64,000 nt of DNA from NCBI RefSeq assembly GCF_000230895.2, contig NC_016604.1:2294001-2358000 (forward strand). Direction: 5' to 3'. Source of the stretch: Mycolicibacterium rhodesiae NBB3 (GTDB lineage: Bacteria > Actinomycetota > Actinomycetes > Mycobacteriales > Mycobacteriaceae). Below are positions 46,063 to 55,047 of the stretch, in pieces. The notes under the pieces are model-generated. The model searched no databases. It worked only from the letters and a program-made list of their open reading frames with translations, and had not been told where the DNA came from. The translations under genes and the position numbers were made by a program. Numbering within the stretch: the first letter of the stretch is position 1; each line of letters opens with the position of its first letter.

Positions 46063-47232
46063 TCACGGCTTGTCAGCCCCGACGACCCACATCGAGTAGT
46101 ACTGCGCGCCACCGCCGTAGGCATGACCGAGTGCCTTGCGTGCGTTGGGAACCTGGTGATCGCCCGCCTTACCCATTACCTGGATCGCCGACTCGGCGAA
46201 CCGGATCATGCCCGACGCACCGATCGGATTCGACGACAGCACACCGCCGGAGGCGTTCAACGGGATCTTGCCGGTGATCTCGGTCTCGCCGGCCTCGGTG
46301 AGCTTCCACCCTTCGCCCTCGGCCGCAAAGCCGAGGCTTTCCAACCACATCGGCTCGTACCAGGAGAACGGGACGTAGACCTCGGCGGCATCGATCTCAT
46401 CGATGGGGCTCTTGATCCCTGCCGCCTTCCAAAGGGCTGCTGCCGCGTCGCGACTGGCCTGCGGGTTGACCTGGTCGCGGCCCGCGTAGGCGAGAGGCTC
46501 CGTGCGCAGCGACGTGGCGTGAATCCATGCGACGGGATTGCCGTTGGCGATATGCGCTTCTGCCGCTTCCTCATTGCCGATCACCATCGCCGCTGCGCCG
46601 TCCGACGACGGGCACGTCTCGTCGTAGCGGATCGGATCCCAGAGCATCGGGGACTCCATCACCTTCTCGACCGTGATGTCGGGCTGGTGCAGATGCGCCA
46701 GCGGGTTCTTGGCGCCGTTGCGCCGGTCCTTGACCGCGACGATCGCGCCGATGTAGTTGGGTGCACCGGAGCGGCGAATGTAAGCACGGATATGGGGAGC
46801 GAAGTAGCCGCCGGCCCCCGCGCCGACCGGCTTGGTGAACGGCACCGGAATGCTCAACGCCCACATGGCATTCGACTCGGACTGCTTCTCCCACGCCATC
46901 GTCAGCACGCGCTTGTACTTGCCCGATTGCACGAGGCTTGCGGCGACGATCGCGGTCGAACCTCCCACCGAGCCCGCGGTGTGCACACGGATCAACGGTT
47001 TGTTCGTGGCGCCGGTGGCGTCGGCCATGAACAGCTCCGGCATCATCACGCCCTCGAAGAAGTCGGGCGCTTTGCCGACGACTACGGCGTCGATGTCGTC
47101 GAACGTCGATCCGGAATCCTCCAGCGCTCGGTCGATGGCCTCACGCACCAGGCCGTTCATCGACACGTCGTGGCGCTTGGCGACGTACTTCGTCTGTCCG
47201 GTGCCCAGCACCGCTGCCAGCTGCCCGGCCAT
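46063..47232 (-). CDS. ltp3: Thiolase-fold lipid-transfer/aldolase Ltp3
   Basis: 389 residues (Rv3523 is of similar size). SCP-x thiolase-like: VHTAGSVGGSTAIVAA replaces the canonical Cys nucleophile with Ala/Gly context, and the C-terminal SGGVLSSNPIGASGM and GHAYGGGAQYY loops remain. In Rhodococcus, Ltp3 and Ltp4 are required for C24-branched sterol side-chain removal. Two bases separate it from ltp4, supporting a heteromer. Confidence 0.88.
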   Translation of the reverse strand: MAGQLAAVLGTGQTKYVAKRHDVSMNGLVREAIDRALEDSGSTFDDIDAVVVGKAPDFFEGVMMPELFMADATGATNKPLIRVHTAGSVGGSTAIVAASLVQSGKYKRVLTMAWEKQSESNAMWALSIPVPFTKPVGAGAGGYFAPHIRAYIRRSGAPNYIGAIVAVKDRRNGAKNPLAHLHQPDITVEKVMESPMLWDPIRYDETCPSSDGAAAMVIGNEEAAEAHIANGNPVAWIHATSLRTEPLAYAGRDQVNPQASRDAAAALWKAAGIKSPIDEIDAAEVYVPFSWYEPMWLESLGFAAEGEGWKLTEAGETEITGKIPLNASGGVLSSNPIGASGMIRFAESAIQVMGKAGDHQVPNARKALGHAYGGGAQYYSMWVVGADKP

Positions 47233-47234
47233 GT

Positions 47235-48290
47235 CTATTTCCCTTCCAGAACGGCGACGAGATTCTGTTGCAGCGCAGGGCCACTGGTCGCGTGGGCCAG
47301 CACCCGCTGCGCGGAGCCGTCGAAGATGTGCTGCGCGGCGAAGCCGATGCGCTCGAGCCCGGCAGAGAACATCGGATTGGCGGCCAGCGCGCCGCCGGAC
47401 GGGTTGATCTTCGTCTTGTCGGTCAGCCCGATTGCTTCCTTCAGGATCAGCTGCTGATGGGTGAACGGCGCGTAGATCTCCGCGACGTCGATCGAACCGG
47501 CGTCACCGCCCGTGGCGGCCTTGGCTGACGCGGCGGTCGACGGTGAGGTGGTCAGATCACGCGCGCCGAGGATCGGGGTCTCGATGCGGTGCTCGATACC
47601 TGTTATCCAGGCGGGGTTTTCACGCAGTTCCCGCGCCTTGTCGCCGGCAGCGAGCACGATCGCCGACGCTCCGTCGGTGATCGGCGCGATGTCGTGGCGG
47701 CGCAACGGATCGGCGAAGAACGGCCGCTCGAGCAGTTCGTCGATGCTGCCGGTGACCTCTTCTTTGTCGGTGCGGCCGCCGGCGGCGTACGAATCCAGCG
47801 CCACCTGGGCCATCTGTTCGGCGGTCCACTTACCACCGTCCAGACCCGCCCGCGCCTGGAGGCCGGCCATGGACACCGAGTCCGGCCACAGTGGCGCGAC
47901 GGTGTACGGATCGGTCTGCAGCGCGAGCACGCGACGCAGCGTGCCTGCCGACGACTTGCCGAAGCCGTAGACCAGCGCGGTCTCGACCTGGCCGGTCAGC
48001 AGTTTGATGTAGGCCTCGTACAGCGCCCACGCCGCGTCCATCTCGACGTGCGACTCGTTGATCGGCGGTACCGCACCGATCGAGTCGATCGCGGAGATGA
48101 ACGAGAAGGCGCGGCCGGCAAGGTAATCCGACGAGCCCGAGCACCAGAAGCCGATGTCGGTCTGCTGCAGTCCGAGTTCGTCGTAGAGCTTGTGGAAACA
48201 CGGCATCAGCATCTCGACGCCGTTGGTGGTGCCGTCGGTGCGGCGGACGTGGGGCGCGTGTGCGAAGCCCACCACTGCGATATCAGTCAT
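47235..48290 (-). CDS. ltp4: Thiolase-fold lipid-transfer/aldolase Ltp4
   Basis: 351 residues (Rv3522 has 354). N-terminal DIAVVGFAHAPHVRR and C-terminal LNPSGG-type loop (KINPSGGALAANPMFSAGLERI). ATG 48290 (MTDIAVV) has AAGG upstream; a TTG at 48296 is the only alternative. Sits between the double OB-fold gene and ltp3; DUF35/OB-fold partners are known to activate such aldolases, so the three products probably form one complex. Confidence 0.88.
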   Translation of the reverse strand: MTDIAVVGFAHAPHVRRTDGTTNGVEMLMPCFHKLYDELGLQQTDIGFWCSGSSDYLAGRAFSFISAIDSIGAVPPINESHVEMDAAWALYEAYIKLLTGQVETALVYGFGKSSAGTLRRVLALQTDPYTVAPLWPDSVSMAGLQARAGLDGGKWTAEQMAQVALDSYAAGGRTDKEEVTGSIDELLERPFFADPLRRHDIAPITDGASAIVLAAGDKARELRENPAWITGIEHRIETPILGARDLTTSPSTAASAKAATGGDAGSIDVAEIYAPFTHQQLILKEAIGLTDKTKINPSGGALAANPMFSAGLERIGFAAQHIFDGSAQRVLAHATSGPALQQNLVAVLEGK

Positions 48291-48302
48291 TGACAAAGGC
48301 CT

Positions 48303-49292
48303 TTACAGGTGGTGCCGGTAGGACTCGTAGTCGGCGTCGGGCTCACCCGTCGGCCGGAAGTGGTCGATGTTGTCGATGCCCAGGCCCCACTCTTCGCGGG
48401 GCTTCCACACCGCCTGCACCCGCATGCCCATCCGGACGTCGGCCGGGTCGATCTCGGTGACCAGATGCAGGAACGGGATGTCGGCGCCGTCGAGCAGCAC
48501 GTAGGCCGCGACGTATGGCGGCTTGATCCGCTGTCCGGGGAACGGGATGTTGATGATCGCGTACGTGGTGACGGTGCCCTTGTCCTGAAGCTCGATGAAC
48601 TGGTCGAGCTCCAGACCCGTGGCCGGATCGGCTTCCTTGGGCGGGAAGTACACCTTGCCGTTGTCGCCGGTGCGCGCGGCGAGCAGCTTGCCCTCCTCGA
48701 GCGCCTTGAGGAACGCGGTCTCGGGAAGCGATGCGGTGTGCTGGATTTCGATGGACGACGGCGTCACCTGGATCTTGACCGGCTCACGATCGTCGGGCTG
48801 GCCTTCGGGTTCCGCGTCTTCGCCCGGCAGGAAGTAGGCGATGTCGGTGATCGCGCCGACGGGCTCGTCGATCCAGTGCGCGTGCACCCTGGCGCCGGTG
48901 CTGATCTCGTCCGCCGACGCGACCGAGACCGCATGCAGCAGCGGGGTGTCGGCGCCGTCGAGCTTGATCAGTGCCCACGCGAATGGCTTGTCCAGCGGCT
49001 GACCCTCCAGCGGCGTGGACTGCCACGTCCACGACTGCACGGTTCCGACGCTGCTGACGGGAACTACCTCGGTCAATTGCTCGTACGTCACGGGGTCATA
49101 CTCAGCAGGCGGTACATGCACGCGTCCGTCCGAACCGCGTACGCCGACGATGCGTCGCTCGCGTAGTGCGGTGAAGAACTGAGACAGGAGTGGTCCGACT
49201 GAACGGGTGTAGTCGAATGAGAGCTTCAGCGGAGCTGAGAGAGGCCGCTCATGCTTGTCGATCTGCACCGGGCTGCTTTGGCCTGTGGTCAC
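48303..49292 (-). CDS. Double DUF35/OB-fold protein, Rv3521-like
   Basis: About 329 residues from GTG 49292; the frame remains open upstream across the KstR site, which cannot be coding. Two OB-fold units are visible, each ending in a GADxPxLH-type strand (LDGADTPLLHAV and LDGADIPFLHLV) followed by VxAxW. Classical zinc-ribbon CxxC motifs are missing. Likely partner of Ltp3/Ltp4, in analogy to ChsH2-Ltp2. First gene of the minus operon controlled by the KstR site at 49302. Confidence 0.85.
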   Translation of the reverse strand: MTTGQSSPVQIDKHERPLSAPLKLSFDYTRSVGPLLSQFFTALRERRIVGVRGSDGRVHVPPAEYDPVTYEQLTEVVPVSSVGTVQSWTWQSTPLEGQPLDKPFAWALIKLDGADTPLLHAVSVASADEISTGARVHAHWIDEPVGAITDIAYFLPGEDAEPEGQPDDREPVKIQVTPSSIEIQHTASLPETAFLKALEEGKLLAARTGDNGKVYFPPKEADPATGLELDQFIELQDKGTVTTYAIINIPFPGQRIKPPYVAAYVLLDGADIPFLHLVTEIDPADVRMGMRVQAVWKPREEWGLGIDNIDHFRPTGEPDADYESYRHHL

Positions 49293-49301
49293 GGCATCGA
49301 G

Positions 49302-49315
49302 TAGAACAGGTTCTA
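49302..49315. promoter_or_regulatory. KstR operator (Rv3521/Rv3520c divergent)
   Basis: TAGAACAGGTTCTA fits TnnAACnnGTTnnA as a near-perfect palindrome. It lies 9 bases before the GTG of the minus operon and 47 before the LLM gene. Confidence 0.9.
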
Positions 49316-49362
49316 ATAATAGTTTCAAGGCACGGTCAGGACCTCCAGAAAAGGGAGCGCTC

Positions 49363-50394
49363 ATGAAGCTTGGTTTGCAGCTCGGATATTGGGGTGCGCA
49401 GCCGCCGGAGAACCACGCCGAACTGGTGGCAGCCGCGGAAGAGGCCGGCTTCGACACAGTGTTCACCGCGGAGGCCTGGGGTTCGGATGCCTACACGCCG
49501 TTGGCCTGGTGGGGCCGCGAAACGACGAAGATGCGGCTCGGTACCTCGGTCATCCAACTTTCGGCCAGGACGCCGACCGCGTGCGCGATGGCTGCGCTGA
49601 CGCTGGACCACCTCTCCGGCGGCAGGCACATCCTCGGCCTCGGAGTCTCGGGCCCGCAGGTCGTCGAGGGTTGGTACGGCGCGAAATTCCCGAAGCCGCT
49701 GGCGCGCACCCGGGAGTACATCGACATCCTGCGCCAGGTGTGGGCTCGCGAGGCGCCGGTGCACAGCGACGGCCCGCACTACCCCCTGCCGTTGACCGGT
49801 GAGGGCACCACCGGGCTCGGCAAGAACCTCAAGCCGATCACCCATCCGCTGCGAGCCGACATCCCGGTGATGCTGGGCGCCGAAGGCCCGAAGAACGTCG
49901 CGCTGGCCGCCGAGATCTGCGACGGCTGGCTGCCCATCTTCTACTCGCCGCGGATCGCGGGCATGTACAACGAGTGGCTCGACGAGGGATTCGCGCGTCC
50001 GGGCGCGCGGCGCACCCGGGAGACCTTCGAGATCTGCGCGACCGCGCAGGTGGTCGTCACCGACGATCGCGCCGAGATCATGGAGTTGATGAAGCCGCAC
50101 CTGGCGCTCTACATGGGCGGCATGGGTGCGGAGGACACCAACTTCCACGCCGACGTCTACCGTCGGATGGGGTATGCCGAGGTGGTCGACGACGTCACCA
50201 AGCTGTTCCGGTCAGGGCAAAAGGACGAGGCGGCCAAGATCATCCCCGACGAACTCGTTGACGACTCGGCGATCGTGGGCGACCTTGCTTACGTGCAGGA
50301 ACAGATCAAGGCGTGGGAGGCCGCGGGCGTGACGATGATGGTCGTCGGCGCGCGCTCGGTCGAACAGATCAAGGATCTCGCCGCACAGGTCTAG
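49363..50394 (+). CDS. LLM-class F420-dependent oxidoreductase (2), Rv3520c-like
   Basis: 343-residue luciferase-like TIM barrel. LGTSVIQLSARTPTACAMAALTL and ILGLGVSGPQVVEGWYG are F420-dependent family loops. ATG 49363 has AAGGGAG upstream; the longer frame would cross the KstR site. Position matches Rv3520c. Probable hydride transfer in the branched side-chain module; direction unknown. Confidence 0.87.
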   Translation: MKLGLQLGYWGAQPPENHAELVAAAEEAGFDTVFTAEAWGSDAYTPLAWWGRETTKMRLGTSVIQLSARTPTACAMAALTLDHLSGGRHILGLGVSGPQVVEGWYGAKFPKPLARTREYIDILRQVWAREAPVHSDGPHYPLPLTGEGTTGLGKNLKPITHPLRADIPVMLGAEGPKNVALAAEICDGWLPIFYSPRIAGMYNEWLDEGFARPGARRTRETFEICATAQVVVTDDRAEIMELMKPHLALYMGGMGAEDTNFHADVYRRMGYAEVVDDVTKLFRSGQKDEAAKIIPDELVDDSAIVGDLAYVQEQIKAWEAAGVTMMVVGARSVEQIKDLAAQV

Positions 50395-50425
50395 ATCTCG
50401 GGTAGACACTTCCTTGCTAGTTGTC

Positions 50426-50439
50426 TAGTCCGCGTTCTA
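50426..50439. promoter_or_regulatory. Degenerate KstR-like site with built-in -10
   Basis: TAGTCCGCGTTCTA matches only the right half (GTTnnA) of the KstR palindrome; the left AAC is TCC. It continues as TAGATT (50438-50443), six bases before ATG 50450, suggesting a leaderless start. Confidence 0.45.
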
Positions 50440-50449
50440 GATTGACCCG

Positions 50450-51163
50450 ATGAGCCAGCACACAATCGCCGGCACGGTGCTGACCATGCCGGTCAGGGTC
50501 CGCACCGCGACGCAGCACATGGCGATGTTCTCGGTCGATGCCGACGCCGCCCAGGCGATGATCGACTACAGCGGTTTTCAGGTCTGCCGCTACCGGCCCG
50601 GAAAAGCGATGGCCGTCCTGATGCTGATGCGCTATATCGACACCGACCTCGGTGAGTACTACGAGTACGGGACCAACGTCATGGTCAACCCGCCGGGGAG
50701 CGACGCGACGGGTATGCGCGCGCTGCAGTCAGCGGGGGCGTTCGTCCACCACCTCCCCGTCGATCAGTCGTTCACGCTCGAAGCGGGATGCAAGATCTGG
50801 GGCTACCCGAAGGTGATGGCCGACTTCACGATCCGCGATGGCCATACCTACTCGTTCGACGTGACGATCGACGGCCAGTTCGCCGTCGGCATGGACTTCA
50901 AACGCGGACTAAAGCTGCCGTCGGCGTTGACGTCGAAGCCGCAGTCGCATCCCACGTATTCGTACCGCGACGGTATCCGTCGTGAGACCGTCGGCGAGAT
51001 GATCACGACCGATGTGCGGTACCGGCCCGGGGGTGCGACCGTTCGGCTCGGCGAACATCCATACGCGAAAGAACTGGCCTCGCTGGGCTTCCCGAAACGC
51101 GCGATGGTCTCCGGTTCGGCGGGAAACGTAGACATGACATTCGCAGACGCGCAGGAGGTTTGA
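50450..51163 (+). CDS. Acetoacetate decarboxylase-family protein, Rv3519-like
   Basis: 237 residues of the ADC-like fold: YEYGTNVMVNPPG and LPVDQSFTLEAGCKIWGYPKVMADF. The Schiff-base Lys of true acetoacetate decarboxylase may correspond to the Lys of WGYPKV, but this needs alignment. No upstream Shine-Dalgarno; an apparent -10 is six bases before the ATG. Located between LLM(2) and cyp142, as in M. tuberculosis. It could decarboxylate or bind a beta-keto steroid acid. Confidence 0.8.
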   Translation: MSQHTIAGTVLTMPVRVRTATQHMAMFSVDADAAQAMIDYSGFQVCRYRPGKAMAVLMLMRYIDTDLGEYYEYGTNVMVNPPGSDATGMRALQSAGAFVHHLPVDQSFTLEAGCKIWGYPKVMADFTIRDGHTYSFDVTIDGQFAVGMDFKRGLKLPSALTSKPQSHPTYSYRDGIRRETVGEMITTDVRYRPGGATVRLGEHPYAKELASLGFPKRAMVSGSAGNVDMTFADAQEV

Positions 51164-51167
51164 CCAC

Positions 51168-52376
51168 ATGACGACAACGGTGTCGACGAAGCCCGACGTG
51201 GACCTTGCCGACGGCGGGTTCTATGCCGACCGACCCGCATCCCGCGAGGCATACAAGTGGATGCGCGCAAACGAACCCGTATTCAGGGACCGCAACGGGC
51301 TGGCCGCCGCGACAACGTACGAGGCCGTGATCGATGCGGAGCGAAACCCCGAGTTGTTCTCGAACGCCGGCGGTATCCGTCCCGATCAAGACGCGCTGCC
51401 GATGATGATCGACATGGACGATCCGGAACATCTGTTGCGTCGCAAGCTCGTCAACGCCGGCTTCACGCGGAAGCGGTTGAAGGTTCAAGGCGATTCGATC
51501 AGCTCGCTGTGCGATTACCTCATCGACCGGGTCTGCGAGCGCGGTGAATGCGACTTCGTCAAAGACATCGCCGCGCCGCTGCCGATGGCGGTGATCGGCG
51601 ACATGCTCGGTGTGCTTCCTGAAGAACGAGAGCTGTTCCTCAAGTGGTCCGACGACATGATGGAAGGCCTGAGTTCCACTGTGTCCGAGGCTGATATGCA
51701 GGTCACCTTGGATGCCTTCATGGCGTACAACAACTACACGATGGACAAGATCGAACAGCGTCGAAAAGAGCCGACCGAGGACTTGATCAGTGTCCTGGTA
51801 CATGCCGAGGTCGATGGCCAACGGCTGTCCGATAACGACATCCTGCAGGAGACCCTGCTGATCCTCGTTGGCGGTGACGAAACGACACGGCACACGATCT
51901 CCGGTGGAATCGAACAGCTCATCCGCCACCCGAAGCAGTGGGAGCTGTTGCAGCGCAACCCCGACCTGGTCCCCATCGCCATCGAGGAGATGCTGCGCTG
52001 GACCTCGCCGTTGAAGAACATGGCGCGCACGATCACTGCCGACACCGACTTTCACGGGACACAGTTGCGCAAGGGCGAGAAGATGCTGCTGATGTTCGAG
52101 TCGGCGAACTTCGACGAGGCTCAGTTCGGTGATCCCGAAAACTTCAACGTCCAGCGAGATCCCAACAGCCATCTGGCATTCGGCTTCGGCACGCATTTCT
52201 GCCTCGGCAACCAGCTGGCCAGAATCGAGCTGATCAACATGATCGGCGCGGTCCTGAAGCGGCTGCCCGATCTGCAGCTGGCAACCGATGCCGTGTTGCC
52301 CCTGCGGCCGGCAAACTTCGTCAGCGGCCTCGAGTCGATGCCAGTGACGTTCACCCCGACCAAGCCAGGGGGCTAG
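51168..52376 (+). CDS. cyp142: Steroid side-chain monooxygenase CYP142
   Basis: 402-residue P450. GGDETT at 235-240 (I helix), EMLR at 274-277 (K helix), heme ligand Cys345 in FGFGTHFCLGNQLA. CYP142 oxidises the cholesterol C26/C27 terminus with stereochemistry opposite to CYP125 and acts as its backup. AGGAGGTTTGACCAC precedes the ATG and overlaps the previous stop, so it is translated with the ADC-like gene. Confidence 0.93.
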   Translation: MTTTVSTKPDVDLADGGFYADRPASREAYKWMRANEPVFRDRNGLAAATTYEAVIDAERNPELFSNAGGIRPDQDALPMMIDMDDPEHLLRRKLVNAGFTRKRLKVQGDSISSLCDYLIDRVCERGECDFVKDIAAPLPMAVIGDMLGVLPEERELFLKWSDDMMEGLSSTVSEADMQVTLDAFMAYNNYTMDKIEQRRKEPTEDLISVLVHAEVDGQRLSDNDILQETLLILVGGDETTRHTISGGIEQLIRHPKQWELLQRNPDLVPIAIEEMLRWTSPLKNMARTITADTDFHGTQLRKGEKMLLMFESANFDEAQFGDPENFNVQRDPNSHLAFGFGTHFCLGNQLARIELINMIGAVLKRLPDLQLATDAVLPLRPANFVSGLESMPVTFTPTKPGG

Positions 52377-52406
52377 CCGAGCGGGCGTCAATTCATCTCA
52401 TCGCGC

Positions 52407-52465
52407 TGAGCGCGAGCGTGCGAGAACTCTTGATAATAAGCGGCGTGTTGCCCGCAGACACGCAC
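52407..52465. repeat. Intergenic hairpin repeat, copy 2 (convergent genes)
   Basis: Shares TGAGCGCGAGCGTGCG, GAACTC and a GCGGCGTGT...ACACGCAC hairpin with 3334-3398. It lies between convergent cyp142 and echA19. The outer arm is less complete than in copy 1. Confidence 0.6.
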
Positions 52466-52516
52466 GTCCCCAACTCCGTGTGGGCCCACGGGGAGGGTTC
52501 TGAGCTAGCGCTGCTG

Positions 52517-53323
52517 CTACTTCATCTTCCAAACGGGCTTGCGCTTCTCCAGGAACGCCTTCGGCCCCTCCTTGGAGTCCTCGGAGAGGAAGACCGGAAT
52601 GCCGTTCTGAGTGTCCGGCTTGAACGCGTCGTTCTCGTGCATGCCTTCGGTCTCGCGAATGGTCTTCAGGATCGCCTGAACCGCGAGCGGACCGTTGTTG
52701 TTGATCACCTCGGCGATCTCCAGGGCCTTGTCCAGCGCCGAGCCGTCGGGCACCACGTAGCCGATCAGACCGATCTCCTTGGCCTCGGCGGCGGTGAGGT
52801 GGCGACCGGTCAGCAAGATGTCGCAGGCGATCGTGTAGGGAATCTGGCGGACCAGACGGACCGCGGAGCCGCCCATCGGGTACAGGCTCCACTTGGCCTC
52901 CGAGACGCCGAACTTGGCGCTCTCGCCCGCCACCCGGATGTCGGTGCCCTGCAGGATCTCGGTGCCGCCCGCGATGGCCGGACCCTCGACCGCCGCGATC
53001 AGCGGCTTGGTCAGGCGGCGCCCCTTGAGCAATGCGTCGATGCGTGTCGGGTCGAAGCCGCCCTTGAAGCTGTCACCGGGGGACTGCTGATCGGCCTTCT
53101 TGAGGTCCATGCCCGCGCAGAAGTAGCCACCGGCACCGGTGAGGATGCACGTGCGGATCTCCGGATCTTCGTCGACGCGGTTCCACGCGTCGACCATGAT
53201 CGACATCATCTCGGTGGAAAGCGCGTTGCGCTTCTCCGGGCGGTTCATGGTGACGATCAAGGTGTGTCCGCGCTGCTCAATGAGGGCGTCGGGGCCATTT
53301 GCAGATTTTTCTTCGTCGCTCAC
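52517..53323 (-). CDS. echA19: Enoyl-CoA hydratase EchA19
   Basis: 268-residue crotonase. Oxyanion hole: [13 protein letters not shown] and [14 protein letters not shown]; the catalytic-type acid is in [12 protein letters not shown]. EchA19 hydrates a C24 side-chain enoyl-CoA of cholesterol in M. tuberculosis. GTG 53323 is the start. Divergent from fadD19 with a KstR site in the gap. Confidence 0.92.
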   Translation of the reverse strand: MSDEEKSANGPDALIEQRGHTLIVTMNRPEKRNALSTEMMSIMVDAWNRVDEDPEIRTCILTGAGGYFCAGMDLKKADQQSPGDSFKGGFDPTRIDALLKGRRLTKPLIAAVEGPAIAGGTEILQGTDIRVAGESAKFGVSEAKWSLYPMGGSAVRLVRQIPYTIACDILLTGRHLTAAEAKEIGLIGYVVPDGSALDKALEIAEVINNNGPLAVQAILKTIRETEGMHENDAFKPDTQNGIPVFLSEDSKEGPKAFLEKRKPVWKMK

Positions 53324-53369
53324 GAACTAGTCCGCCTTCCAGCGTCGATGCCACAGACTTGTCTGGAAA

Positions 53370-53383
53370 TGTAACACGTTCTA
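53370..53383. promoter_or_regulatory. KstR operator (echA19/fadD19) with built-in -10
   Basis: TGTAACACGTTCTA fits TnnAACnnGTTnnA. Its right end reads on as TAGTTT (53382-53387), seven bases before the fadD19 GTG, the same design as at 36970. Confidence 0.9.
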
Positions 53384-53394
53384 GTTTATGTCTC

Positions 53395-55047
53395 GTGGCC
53401 CTGAACATCGCTGATCTAGCCGAGCACGCCATCGACGCCGTGCCAGACCGTGTCGCCCTCATCTCCGGCGACGAACAGCTGACCTACGCCGAGTTGGAGG
53501 ACAAGGCGAACCGCCTGGCGCACTACCTCCGCGATCAGGGTGTGCGCAAGGACGACAAGGTCGGCCTCTACTGCCGCAACCGCATCGAGATCGTCATCGC
53601 GATGCTCGGCATCGTCAAGGCCGGCGCCATTCTGGTGAACGTCAACTTCCGCTACGTCGAGGGCGAGCTGAAATACCTGTTCGACAACTCAGACATGGTC
53701 GCGCTGGTGCACGAGCGCCGCTACGCCGACCGGGTCGCGAACGTGCTGCCCGAGACGCCCAACGTCAAGACCATCCTGTCGATCGAGGACGGTAGCGACG
53801 ACGACTACCAGCGCTACGGCGGCGTCGAGTTTTACTCCGCGCTGGAGCAGGGTTCGCCCGAGCGCGATTTCGGGGAGCGCAGCGCCGACGACATCTACTT
53901 GCTCTACACCGGTGGCACCACGGGATTTCCCAAGGGCGTGATGTGGCGTCACGAGGACATCTACCGGGTGTTGTTCGGCGGCACCGACTTTGCGACGGGT
54001 GAGTTCGTCAAAGACGAGTACGACCTGGCGAAGGCCGCCGCGGAGAATCCGCCGATGATCCGCTATCCGATCCCGCCGATGATCCACGGCGCTACCCAGT
54101 CGGCCACCTGGATGTCGATCTTCTCCGGCCAAACCACCGTGCTGGCACCGGAGTTCGACGCCGACGAAGTGTGGCAGACCATCGAGAAGTACAAGGTGAA
54201 TCTGCTGTTCTTCACCGGCGATGCGATGGCGCGCCCGCTGCTGGACGCGCTGACCAAGCTGCACGACGGCGGCAAGGAGCCAGACTTGTCCAGTCTGTTC
54301 CTGCTGGCCAGCACCGCCGCTTTGTTCTCCACGAGCATCAAGGAGAAGTTCCTCGAGCTGTTGCCCAACCGGGTGATCACCGACTCGATCGGTTCGTCGG
54401 AGACCGGTTTCGGTGGCACCAGCATCGTGGCCAAGGGCCAGTCGCACACCGGTGGTCCGCGGGTGACGATCGACCACCGCACCGTCGTTCTCGACGAGGA
54501 CGGCAACGAGGTCAAGCCCGGTTCCGGAGTGCGCGGGATGATCGCCAAGAAGGGCAACATCCCGGTCGGCTACTACAAGGACGAGAAGAAGACCGCCGAG
54601 ACGTTCAAGACGTTCAACGGTGTCCGCTATGCGATTCCGGGTGACTACGCGGAGGTCGACGAGGACGGCAGCGTGACGATGCTCGGCCGCGGCTCGCAGT
54701 CGATCAACAGCGGTGGCGAGAAGATCTACCCCGAAGAGGTGGAGGCCGCGCTCAAGGGGCATCCGGATGTGTTCGACGCGTTGGTCGTCGGCGTCCCCGA
54801 CGAGCGCTACGGCAACTGTGTCGCGGCCGTCATCCACCGTCGGCCCGGGACCGATACGACGCTGGCCGAGCTCGACACCTTCGTGCGCCAGGAGATCGCG
54901 GGATACAAGGTTCCGCGCAAGGTTTGGTGGGTCGACGAAATCCACCGGACACCTGCCGGAAAGCCCGACTACCGGTGGGCCAAGGACACCACCGAAGAAC
55001 GGCCCGCCGACGACGCGCACGCCAATCATGTGAGTTCGGCGAAATAG
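53395..55047 (+). CDS. fadD19: Steroid-CoA ligase FadD19
   Basis: 550-residue acyl-CoA synthetase (ANL family), close to Rv3515c. AMP-binding P-loop LLYTGGTTGFPKGVMW, adenine motif SSETGFG, hinge region YAIPGDYAEVDEDG, and catalytic Lys in RTPAGKPDYRW. It activates C24/C27 sterol acids and is needed for C24-branched side chains. GTG 53395 follows a TAGTTT -10 by seven bases (leaderless). The next gene starts directly after its stop. Confidence 0.93.
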   Translation: MALNIADLAEHAIDAVPDRVALISGDEQLTYAELEDKANRLAHYLRDQGVRKDDKVGLYCRNRIEIVIAMLGIVKAGAILVNVNFRYVEGELKYLFDNSDMVALVHERRYADRVANVLPETPNVKTILSIEDGSDDDYQRYGGVEFYSALEQGSPERDFGERSADDIYLLYTGGTTGFPKGVMWRHEDIYRVLFGGTDFATGEFVKDEYDLAKAAAENPPMIRYPIPPMIHGATQSATWMSIFSGQTTVLAPEFDADEVWQTIEKYKVNLLFFTGDAMARPLLDALTKLHDGGKEPDLSSLFLLASTAALFSTSIKEKFLELLPNRVITDSIGSSETGFGGTSIVAKGQSHTGGPRVTIDHRTVVLDEDGNEVKPGSGVRGMIAKKGNIPVGYYKDEKKTAETFKTFNGVRYAIPGDYAEVDEDGSVTMLGRGSQSINSGGEKIYPEEVEAALKGHPDVFDALVVGVPDERYGNCVAAVIHRRPGTDTTLAELDTFVRQEIAGYKVPRKVWWVDEIHRTPAGKPDYRWAKDTTEERPADDAHANHVSSAK

